Position numbers and translations under genes: made by a program
Assembly: GCF_000243335.1 (NCBI RefSeq)
Contig: NZ_JH597773.1
Span: 3,618,115 to 3,682,114, forward strand
Direction: 5' to 3'
Length of the DNA: 64,000 bases
Source of the DNA: Leptonema illini DSM 21528
Lineage (GTDB): Bacteria; Spirochaetota; Leptospiria; Leptospirales; Leptonemataceae
In this document: positions 8,298 to 15,009 of the stretch, piece after piece
Layout of the letters: every line of letters starts with the position of its first letter
How positions within the stretch are numbered: position 1 is the stretch's first letter
Notes under the pieces: model-generated
What the model was told of the DNA's origin: nothing
The model's input: only the letters and a program-made list of their open reading frames with translations
The model's database searches: none

Positions 8298-9431
8298 ATG
8301 GAGCCCGAATGCGACTTAATCCATGTGAAAAAGCGGAAGAAGGATTCAGCGCTCGACTTTACGGTCGGTGATATGATTGAAGACAACCGGAGCAAGAAAA
8401 ATACTGCCGACCGGTCGGATCGGGGCCTGTTTCCGGAATTTCAGATTCAGGGCGGAGTTCAGAAGGCAGCCCGGCTGCTTCTTGCCCTCGGGGCCGACGA
8501 GGCGTCGCGCATTTTGCGAGAGATGCGGGATGACGAGATCCGCCTGCTCATCGAAGAGATGAGTCGCATCCGCTTTATTACTGCAGAAGAGAAGAATCGC
8601 ATTCTTGACGAGTTCCGCTCGGCCGTTCCTTCCGAGGCGCCGGTGGAGGGCGGCCCCGAGGCCGCTCGCAGCATGCTTGTGCGCAGCTTCGGCGAGGCGA
8701 AGGCCGACGAGATGCTCAGTCGCATGCAGCGGCAGGATGCACGGCGGCAGTTCGATTTTCTGACCGCCTATGAGCCTTCTCTCATCGCCTCGGTTCTGTC
8801 GCAGGAGCATCCGCAGATTGCCGCCGTCACGCTCTCGTATATGAAGCCCTCTCTGGCCGCCCAGGCCTTCAAATACATGCCCGATGAGTTGCGTATGGAT
8901 CTCTGTACGCGCATCGGCCGCTCGGCTAAGATCAGCCCCGAGGCCGTCGTGCGTGCGGCGAAGTCGCTTCAGGAGAAATTCGAGAAGCGCATCGACGAAA
9001 CCTTCAGCGACACAGGCGGAGCCGAGACGTTGGCCGGCATCCTCAACCATCTCGATCGTGGAACGGAAGAGCGCATCCTCGATCAGCTACAGAACGCCGA
9101 GCCCGAGCTGTTTGAGCGCGTGAAAGAGCGGCTTTATACGTTTGAAGAACTTGTGAGCCTCGATGCAAAGGAGCTGCGTCTGCTTCTCTCGCAGATCGAC
9201 ACCGATACGATAGCGACCGCATTGCGAGGAGCGCCCGAAGAGATGCGTCGCGCCTTTTTCAATTCGCTGTCGCAGAACCGCGCCGCCGACGTACTTGATG
9301 AGATGGACCATCGGGGCCCGATCTCGGTGCGTGAGATCAACGAAGGGCGCGGCTTCATTCTTCAGACGGCGCGACGACTCGATGAAGAAGGCCGCATCTT
9401 GATCAAGAAGGAGCGCGACGAGTACATTTAG
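8298..9431 (+). CDS. fliG: Flagellar motor switch protein FliG (possible paralogue)
   Basis: FliG sits in the rotor C-ring and transmits stator force. All three FliG domains are visible: N-terminal 'VQKAARLLLALGADEASRIL', the middle-domain EHPQ motif 'VLSQEHPQIAAVTLSYM', and the C-terminal 'FEELVSLDAKELRLLLSQID' ... 'RAADVLDEMDHRGPISVREI'. The frame gives 377 residues, about 40 longer than usual at the N-terminus. The ATG at 8373 ('MIEDNRSKK') would give a more typical 352. The charged torque-helix residues differ from E. coli (K for R in 'LDAKEL', 'DEMD' in the 'RDDL' position). It stands alone rather than in a flagellar operon. Spirochaetes often have more than one fliG. Confidence 0.88.
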   Translation: MEPECDLIHVKKRKKDSALDFTVGDMIEDNRSKKNTADRSDRGLFPEFQIQGGVQKAARLLLALGADEASRILREMRDDEIRLLIEEMSRIRFITAEEKNRILDEFRSAVPSEAPVEGGPEAARSMLVRSFGEAKADEMLSRMQRQDARRQFDFLTAYEPSLIASVLSQEHPQIAAVTLSYMKPSLAAQAFKYMPDELRMDLCTRIGRSAKISPEAVVRAAKSLQEKFEKRIDETFSDTGGAETLAGILNHLDRGTEERILDQLQNAEPELFERVKERLYTFEELVSLDAKELRLLLSQIDTDTIATALRGAPEEMRRAFFNSLSQNRAADVLDEMDHRGPISVREINEGRGFILQTARRLDEEGRILIKKERDEYI

Positions 9432-9473
9432 AGCCCTGCAAAGGGGCACGGAATTCCATGGTCGGTGCGACTT

Positions 9474-10346
9474 CTATCTGTGAAAGAGAGCGTCGAAGAA
9501 AAGGCGGGCGCTTCCTGTTGTGAAGAACAGGTCGACAAGCGGCAGAAAGAGGCGTCGTCGGCTAACCAGAAAGACCGGCCTCCATTGCGGATGAAACTTC
9601 GCTTTGAAGGCATATAGTCCGCGCGCATGATAAGCGTGTGACATCATACGTCCGTAAAAATGAATGCGAATATCGGGCGGATCGCCGACTACAAAAGGGC
9701 ATTCACCAAGGCTGAGTTCGTATGCTCCCTCCTGTTTGAGATCTGTAGCCGCCCGTATGATGAGCGCTTCCATCGTTCCTTTCGGAGCGTCCTGTGCTCG
9801 CATAAGGATTTCTGTGTGGTAGGCTCGTTCACCGCGACGACTGGCCGTCACCAGGCCGACGACCTGACCGCCGACGACGAAAGACCATGCCTTATGCCAT
9901 TGAGATGCGTCGGTGAGATAAAGCCCGCGTAACGCCGGCCTGTTTGCGTACGCGGAGCGGCTGCGTAGTTCACTCAGATCGGGGTAGGGCCGGTCGGTTT
10001 GTGATGTCGGGAAGTATTCGATATGGCCGTACCGCAAAGCACGCCTCGCAAGCTCTCGCAGCGACGATCTATGCCAGGCCGTATCATTGAGATCAAGGGC
10101 CGCTTCGATGCCGCTCTGGAAGACGTGGCTGCCTGTTTTACGAAATCGTAGCGCAATCTCTTCGCCCGCTCCGCGTAGAACGGCAGGGCGTGCAGATACA
10201 AGCAGAGCGGTGAGAAGTTCATCAAGGTCGGATGTTTGCTTGAGCGAGGCGCTCTGAATCCACTGTGAGCGCGAGAGCAGCAGCGAGCGAGATATAACGG
10301 TCGCCTTATCGTCGAGACGCCAGCTCAGCGGGAGCTTTTCAGTCGT
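9474..10346 (-). CDS. DUF2156 / lysylphosphatidylglycerol-synthase C-terminal-like protein, non-standard start
   Basis: Probable aminoacyl-lipid transferase-like GNAT-fold protein. The C-terminal half carries family features: 'SFVVGGQVVGLVTASRRG', 'GTMEALIIRAATDLKQEG', 'YELSLGECPF', 'YAFKAKFHPQWRPVFLVS'. The first ATG/GTG/TTG in frame is TTG at 10037 (187 residues), but the frame stays open for about 103 more codons and encodes clear family sequence there ('QSGIEAALDLNDTAWHRSSL', 'RELARRALRYG'). An ACG at 10346-10344 lies 7 nt after a strong GAGGAGG Shine-Dalgarno sequence; starting there gives 290 residues, normal for the family, and overlaps the upstream gene by 22 bp. I therefore place the start at that ACG. 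A later in-frame CTG is an alternative. Confidence 0.7.
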   Translation of the reverse strand, partial: TTEKLPLSWRLDDKATVISRSLLLSRSQWIQSASLKQTSDLDELLTALLVSARPAVLRGAGEEIALRFRKTGSHVFQSGIEAALDLNDTAWHRSSLRELARRALRYGHIEYFPTSQTDRPYPDLSELRSRSAYANRPALRGLYLTDASQWHKAWSFVVGGQVVGLVTASRRGERAYHTEILMRAQDAPKGTMEALIIRAATDLKQEGAYELSLGECPFVVGDPPDIRIHFYGRMMSHAYHARGLYAFKAKFHPQWRPVFLVSRRRLFLPLVDLFFTTGSARLFFDALFHR

Positions 10347-12058
10347 AGTAACTCCTCCTCGTTTTTATGTATGATCTTTACAAGGTTCTGAATCAGGCCC
10401 AGAACGAAGTCGGGGTTCGCCTGCATCAGAGCATCGAGATGGTCACGGTGTGCCACGGCAACGACACAGTCTGTCACGCATTCGGCAGTCGCCGATCGCG
10501 GCTTATCTGATACAAGAGCCATCTCGCCGAAGATACTTCCCGGGCCGAGTTCCGAGAGCTGCAGACGCTTGCCGTTATCAAGCTCCTTGAAGAATGCGAT
10601 CTGTCCCTTTTTTATCAGAAAGAATTGTCCTCCGCGATCGCCCTCTTTGAAAATAGACTCACCGGCGCAGTAGTCGCGCTCGTTCTGCATTACGGTGAGC
10701 GGACGGACGAAAAGCGCGCGCACGCTATGACTGCCCGGAAAATTCAGAAGAAGCATGAAGCCTTTGATCAAACGAAAGAAAAGATAACGCAGAAAGTAGC
10801 GCTTATAGGATTGCTGATCGGGCAGAAGATCGACGATCATTCCCGAGGGATAGTGGCCGGTGTTATTCTCGATCGTTTCGCGAACGACATAGGTTATCGT
10901 TGAGCTGGTTCTGTTATGATAGCTCATCCGGAGCTGAATGCGATCTCCTTCTCCGAAGAAATCTTCAGAATGGATAAACATCGATCGCGAAGAGATCTCA
11001 TAAGAGATCGCCGAGATGCGAGTGTTTCGGTGACCGGTCATCTCGATGTCGACGACGACGGGAATACGCAGCCGTTTGTTCTTAAAGTACTCGGAGTTCA
11101 CGCTACCGATAACAAAAAAGATCACGCCAAACGAGGCGGGCATGATGCCGAAAATGGCGAGGCGATAGCTTGTATCTACTTTAAGAAAGGGCGAGTACCA
11201 ATCCGCATCAATAAAATAAAGAGCGGCGAAGGCAAGCATGACCAGCGAAAGAAAGATACGCAGATAGTTCGGCTGAAAGCGAAAGAACGGAATATGCGGT
11301 AGATTGCGCGTCCCGGACGAATAAAGGATCCACTTGGCGTAACCGAGCTGCTTTTCAAGCGTGAACCAGTCCTCGAAGCGCCAGGCTCGGTCGGCGAGAT
11401 AAGAATGTTCGGGAAAGGTCTGCATGCGCGAATACAGGACTTCAAACAGCAGCACGGAAAGGACGATCATCGGCCCCGTATAGACCTCCCAACCCTGATC
11501 GGGCATGCAGGTCAGATCGTACAGTCCGTGCAGGGCGACAGGAACGGCAAACGCAAGGACAAGCGACCTGACTCTATTTCCAGAAAGGGCAAAGGATCGG
11601 CCCATGCCGATGTAATACGCCTGGATGCCGCACGTCGCCAGATGCATGGGCACGGAGCTGATAAAGCGAATATAGATGCTTTCGGGAGGAAGATTGAAGG
11701 CATAAACGAGGTTTTCGAGAAATGCGAAACCGGCCCCGAAGTGGATACCGGCCGAGACAAAACGCCGGATTCCTGCTTTTCGGTAGAACAGGTGAATGAG
11801 TGCCAGCAAAAAGAGATAGCTGATCGCTTTCTCGAGAGCGGCCGCCTTGATAAAGACGCTCCAGTCGCCCTTGAGCAGCAAAAAAAATCCGCTCAACACA
11901 GAGGATAAAATCAAGAGAATGAGGCCGGCAAGAATTCCCGTCAGGAAGGACTGGAAGAGAAAGATGTATGGACGCAGGTTGCCGTAGTAGCTCAGGTACG
12001 CATAAAGCACCAGAAGCTGCACGAAGAGAAAGCCCAGTGTACGCGCATCAAGAGCCAT
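10325..12058 (-). CDS. PrsW-like membrane protein fused to PilZ-like and cyclic-nucleotide-binding domains
   Basis: A 577-residue membrane protein. Residues ~1-215 are a PrsW-type intramembrane protease region: 'ALEKAISYL' (E76), 'GAGFAFLENLVYAF' (E115, N116), 'SVPMHLATCGIQAYYIGMG' (H139) and 'VALHGLYDLT' (H177) match the family's E..K, FLEN, H and H motifs, although the first glutamate pair is reduced to one. Two more membrane segments lie at ~268-285 and ~302-320. Residues ~328-412 resemble PilZ ('KRLRIPVVVDIEM', 'ISYEISSRSMFI'), with the D-x-S-x-x-G motif degenerate. Residues ~464-545 are a cyclic-nucleotide-binding domain ('GESIFKEGDRGGQFFLIKKG', 'GPGSIFGEMALVSDKPRSAT'). The phosphate-binding 'FGEMAL...RSAT' cassette is intact. 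The downstream DUF2156 gene overlaps its end. Confidence 0.78.
   Translation of the reverse strand: MALDARTLGFLFVQLLVLYAYLSYYGNLRPYIFLFQSFLTGILAGLILLILSSVLSGFFLLLKGDWSVFIKAAALEKAISYLFLLALIHLFYRKAGIRRFVSAGIHFGAGFAFLENLVYAFNLPPESIYIRFISSVPMHLATCGIQAYYIGMGRSFALSGNRVRSLVLAFAVPVALHGLYDLTCMPDQGWEVYTGPMIVLSVLLFEVLYSRMQTFPEHSYLADRAWRFEDWFTLEKQLGYAKWILYSSGTRNLPHIPFFRFQPNYLRIFLSLVMLAFAALYFIDADWYSPFLKVDTSYRLAIFGIMPASFGVIFFVIGSVNSEYFKNKRLRIPVVVDIEMTGHRNTRISAISYEISSRSMFIHSEDFFGEGDRIQLRMSYHNRTSSTITYVVRETIENNTGHYPSGMIVDLLPDQQSYKRYFLRYLFFRLIKGFMLLLNFPGSHSVRALFVRPLTVMQNERDYCAGESIFKEGDRGGQFFLIKKGQIAFFKELDNGKRLQLSELGPGSIFGEMALVSDKPRSATAECVTDCVVAVAHRDHLDALMQANPDFVLGLIQNLVKIIHKNEEELLRLKSSR
10344..10360 (-). promoter_or_regulatory. 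Strong Shine-Dalgarno GAGGAGG before an ACG start candidate
   Basis: On the minus strand GAGGAGG (10360-10354), then a 7-nt spacer, then ACG (10346-10344) in frame with the DUF2156 protein. The element lies inside the last codons of the PrsW-PilZ-cNMP gene, whose stop comes 21 bp later, so translation of the two genes is probably coupled. Confidence 0.6.
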
Positions 12059-12109
12059 AGATCCGTTTCTATTATCGGATCAGCGGTGGCGGTTTATTGC
12101 AAAGAGCAT

Positions 12110-12135
12110 AAAAAAGGCGAGCCACAGCCCGCCTT
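12110..12135 (-). terminator. Rho-independent terminator
   Basis: Read on the minus strand: 9-bp stem AAGGCGGGC/GCTCGCCTT (one G-T pair), 4-nt loop, then a run of six or more T. It lies 37 bp after the stop of the membrane-protein gene at 12172 and separates it from the PrsW-like gene. Confidence 0.8.
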
Positions 12136-12171
12136 CTTCATATTCAAAATGGTTTGGACCGCGGGCGTGAA

Positions 12172-12765
12172 TCACATATCCTTCGTCAGAGCCTTGTAGA
12201 TATAGGCATTTGCACCGAGCATAATGGGGAAGAATGCAAGTGCGCCTGCAAATGCGAACAGAGTACCGATGATCTGATGGATGAACCCACCGATCGCGCT
12301 GAGGATGGCAAGACCGACAAAGAGTGCAGCGGTGAGCGCCAGCGTTCCAAGGAAAATCGTCCACTTTTTGCCGTAAGTCAGTTCGTTGCTTTTACGAAGT
12401 GCTGCCATAGGGTCAAGGCCGCGATCCAGCAACAGGTAAAAGCTCTGGCCGAAGGCGATGCGCACAATGGGCATTACCAGAAGAGCCAGTGAAGCGAGCA
12501 GCATTCCAAACATAAGTCCGGAAAGAAGGAAGAATTCGCCCATCTGCTTACGATACTCAGGGTTGAAGATCTCAGTGGGGCTCAGACCTTCATCTTTTAC
12601 CATCTTCGGAACAAGATTCACGAGACCGATCGTAGTGCCGACGTTGATATAGGGAATCCACGCCGTCAGTACGTACAGGAAGGCGTTGATCAGAAGAGGA
12701 ACAAAGTTCCGGAGCCCGATCTGTATGCCGTTGGTGACGATGGCTCCTATCGTTAATTCGTTCAT
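12172..12765 (-). CDS. Multi-pass membrane protein of unknown function
   Basis: A 197-residue protein with about four to five hydrophobic segments ('FLLSGLMFGMLLASLALLVM', 'FLGTLALTAALFVGLAILSA', 'IIGTLFAFAGALAFFPIMLG'). The motif 'ALRKSNELTYGKKWTIFLG' between segments resembles DUF975/YIP-like small membrane proteins, in which '..A...S..l..g' precedes a transmembrane helix. No enzyme motif is present. It ends with its own terminator. Confidence 0.65.
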   Translation of the reverse strand: MNELTIGAIVTNGIQIGLRNFVPLLINAFLYVLTAWIPYINVGTTIGLVNLVPKMVKDEGLSPTEIFNPEYRKQMGEFFLLSGLMFGMLLASLALLVMPIVRIAFGQSFYLLLDRGLDPMAALRKSNELTYGKKWTIFLGTLALTAALFVGLAILSAIGGFIHQIIGTLFAFAGALAFFPIMLGANAYIYKALTKDM

Positions 12766-12872
12766 TGAATGAACCTCCGTTTTTTATGTTTCGGTAGCGT
12801 GAGCGCTTACCGCACGGAAGTCAATATGTTTTATTTTCAGAAATAGTTTTCGCCGTGTTTTTTCAGGTCGGT

Positions 12873-13184
12873 TTACAGCGGCTTATCGACAAAGACGATA
12901 TCGGTGTTCGCCATCAGTTGTGAAAGCTCTTCGTTGAGAGAGCGGCAACGAGCCGCGTTGCTTTCTTTCGCGGCGATCTCAATCTCGCGACCCAGTTCGG
13001 TAACGCGATCGAATCCGTAACCGCCGCCGGCCCCTTTCATACGATGACCGAGCGTTCGGACCGTTTCAAAATCTCCGGACTGAAGTGCATCATGGATAGA
13101 CGATATGTTTTTCGACACCGTATCAAGAAACAACGGCATGATATCTTCAAGCTCTTTTGAAACTTCGAGGCGAATGCGGGACAT
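12873..13184 (-). CDS. HPt (histidine phosphotransfer) domain protein
   Basis: Stand-alone HPt protein of 103 residues, a phosphorelay carrier between a hybrid kinase and a response regulator. The phosphoacceptor region is 'VRTLGHRMKGAGGGYGFDRV' (histidine at about 47), followed by 'ELGREIEIAAKE'. No kinase or regulator gene adjoins it, so its partners are encoded elsewhere. Confidence 0.85.
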   Translation of the reverse strand: MSRIRLEVSKELEDIMPLFLDTVSKNISSIHDALQSGDFETVRTLGHRMKGAGGGYGFDRVTELGREIEIAAKESNAARCRSLNEELSQLMANTDIVFVDKPL

Positions 13185-13333
13185 ACAGGCTCATTCTACC
13201 GGCGTCCGCGAACAGGCAAGCTTAAATCCCGCCTGCACCCACCTTCGGCCGTGCGGGTAAAGCACGGGCACACCTCATTCCTCACCCCGCGGGTGGTGCT
13301 TTGTTGTTTGGTTGAGCACCGGGCGGGGTTCGG

Positions 13334-13423
13334 ATGGGCGTGCCTGTGCTGGGATTGGTCGGATTGTTGGGCGCGGCGACGCTGTATCCGCTGCTGACAC
13401 AACTGATGCAAAGGTTGTTCTAA
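13334..13423 (+). CDS. Possible 29-residue hydrophobic peptide
   Basis: A short open frame (ATG 13334, TAA 13421-13423) encodes a single hydrophobic helix with one charge near the end ('GVPVLGLVGLLGAATLYPLL', then 'TQLMQRLF'). A purine-rich GGGCGGGG lies about 5 nt before the ATG. It lies in the otherwise empty 13185-13432 interval, which also holds a small hairpin (CCGTGC/GCACGG near 13249-13267). Chance is a real possibility. Confidence 0.25.
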   Translation: MGVPVLGLVGLLGAATLYPLLTQLMQRLF

Positions 13424-13432
13424 CGCGCTATT

Positions 13433-13975
13433 TCAGGGGGAAGGGCTTTGCTGCGGATATTCCTGGCTGATGCGATTGTAGATCTTGCGGCAAATGGACG
13501 AGTACAGTCGGCGTCGGGCTGTGACTTCGTCTTCGACGAGGCCTTCTTGAGTGGAGTATTGCGTGCGGGCGTCTTCTTCAAATGATGTGACCGTCAGCCC
13601 CGTCTGGCGCTCGATCAGGCGCACGCGCACGACCATGTTAAGGTCGTATCGCGTGGGATTGAGCTCGTTGTCGAACAGATGGCCTTCGCGGCGATAGAGG
13701 ATGACGTCTCCGAAGAGAATGAAGCGAGCAGCGTCACGATCTTCAACAAGAACGTATCCGCGGCGCATGTGGATGTATGTGCGCAGTGATTCCGTCAGCT
13801 CCATCTGCAAATCGCCTTCAAACGTCGAGTTGCCGAAGTTCTGTAAGAAAAGCGTGCGCTGCTCGACGGGAAGGCCCGATAGGCGCCTGTCTTCGGTGAT
13901 GCATGCGACGGAGAGCAAAAGCAGCATCAGCGGCAGAAATCGAGACGGACGGAAAAGGGCACAAACGGAATCCAC
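13433..13975 (-). CDS. LptE-like outer-membrane lipoprotein
   Basis: Lipoprotein of 180 residues: signal peptide with lipobox 'LLLSVACIT' (Cys ~26). The mature part follows the LptE pattern: 'TLFLQNFGNSTFEGDLQMEL', 'TESLRTYIHMRRGYVLVEDR', 'ARFILFGDVILYRREG', 'YDLNMVVRVRLIERQTG', and a C-terminal helix 'EDEVTARRRLYSSICRKI'. LptE plugs the LptD channel that inserts LPS into the outer membrane. It lies 41 bp after the DUF4340 gene and probably belongs to that operon; no lptD is nearby. Confidence 0.6.
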   Translation of the reverse strand: MDSVCALFRPSRFLPLMLLLLSVACITEDRRLSGLPVEQRTLFLQNFGNSTFEGDLQMELTESLRTYIHMRRGYVLVEDRDAARFILFGDVILYRREGHLFDNELNPTRYDLNMVVRVRLIERQTGLTVTSFEEDARTQYSTQEGLVEDEVTARRRLYSSICRKIYNRISQEYPQQSPSP

Positions 13976-14016
13976 AACTCCTGATACTGACGGGCACTCA
14001 AGACGGCAACCGAATC

Positions 14017-15009
14017 TCAGGGAGTCGGGATGGCACTGAGTCGATCGACAAAGCGGTCGAATCGTTCCTTCTTCACCGCATCGATGACGCCCTCCGAGTC
14101 CGCGCGGATCATCGTACCGTTCGGCCCTTCAAGCTCTCCATTATAGAGTGTGAGTCGCAGCGTGCGATCGCCAAACGTGCGCTGGAGAGCGCTGCCGGCT
14201 GCCGGCCCTTCAAGCACAAGATCAAGCTCTATCGTGTAAAGAGGCTGACCGGGCGTCTCTTTTTCTGTCAGCATCTCGTCTCGTTGCATATCATACAGCG
14301 TCGTGAGCAGGTTCATCACCGTCGGCTGTGCAATCTCTTTTTCCTCGCCGCCCTTCGCCTTTACAAACCAGTGAACAGCTTCGACCTTAGATCCGTCGGG
14401 CGCCTGGGCCGCCTGCTTTTTGCGAAAGAGTTCGACGCTGCGATCGGGGCCGACGATGCGCAGGCGATCGGGAACCGTGCCTGCCGGCATCACAATCAAC
14501 CGCTTCTCGATATAGTGCGCGGGATCGGTGGATAGCCGGCTGAAGATATGATCGGGCAGAAGATAGACGCGCTGCGGATCTTCGGGCATCCTTACGGGGC
14601 TGAGGGCGTTCTGCGTTCTTCCGGCGCAGAGCGTGTCGGTGGAGCTTCCGTGAAAGAGGCGGATGCATTGCGCGTCGGCAAAGCGTTTGCCGGCCTCGGC
14701 CTCATCGAGGATGTACTCCCCTTTGACGATCGGAGCTTCGAATTCGGCGAAGATTCCTTTTACGGCCGGCGATCCCGGTCGGCGGATAACCTTTCCGTTA
14801 ACCGAAGGCGTTATAAAGAAGCGGTCTTCAAACCAGCCCGATTCTTTTTCAAGACGCACCGGCCCGGTCGGGCCTTCATACTCGATGGCGTCGATGGATT
14901 TACGCCAGAGCCGTCCGAACTCTTCTTTCTTCGGAGTAAAGAAGATGAAGCCGAGCAGGGCGATCAGTCCGAGGGCTCCGAAGAGCAGCCACTTTTTTTC
15001 GGAGCTCAT
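14017..15009 (-). CDS. DUF4340 membrane-anchored protein of Gld-type ABC operon
   Basis: A 330-residue protein with an N-terminal membrane anchor ('WLLFGALGLIALLGFIFF') and a large periplasmic part with repeated beta-rich segments ('RLWRKSIDAIEYEGPTG', 'ERFDRFVDRLSAI'), as in DUF4340. DUF4340 proteins accompany GldFG-like ABC transporters. The start overlaps the end of the GldG-like gene by 4 bp. It is probably an accessory substrate-handling subunit; the substrate is unknown. Confidence 0.7.
   Translation of the reverse strand: MSSEKKWLLFGALGLIALLGFIFFTPKKEEFGRLWRKSIDAIEYEGPTGPVRLEKESGWFEDRFFITPSVNGKVIRRPGSPAVKGIFAEFEAPIVKGEYILDEAEAGKRFADAQCIRLFHGSSTDTLCAGRTQNALSPVRMPEDPQRVYLLPDHIFSRLSTDPAHYIEKRLIVMPAGTVPDRLRIVGPDRSVELFRKKQAAQAPDGSKVEAVHWFVKAKGGEEKEIAQPTVMNLLTTLYDMQRDEMLTEKETPGQPLYTIELDLVLEGPAAGSALQRTFGDRTLRLTLYNGELEGPNGTMIRADSEGVIDAVKKERFDRFVDRLSAIPTP

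Noticed and set aside
9974-10225. 83-codon minus frame upstream of the 187-residue DUF2156 frame
   Set aside because: It lies in a different frame from the continuous DUF2156 family sequence, which covers the same bases.
13196-13411. 71-codon minus frame in the 13.2-13.4 kb interval
   Set aside because: Low-complexity Gln/Arg-rich translation, no ribosome-binding site, overlaps GC-rich hairpins.
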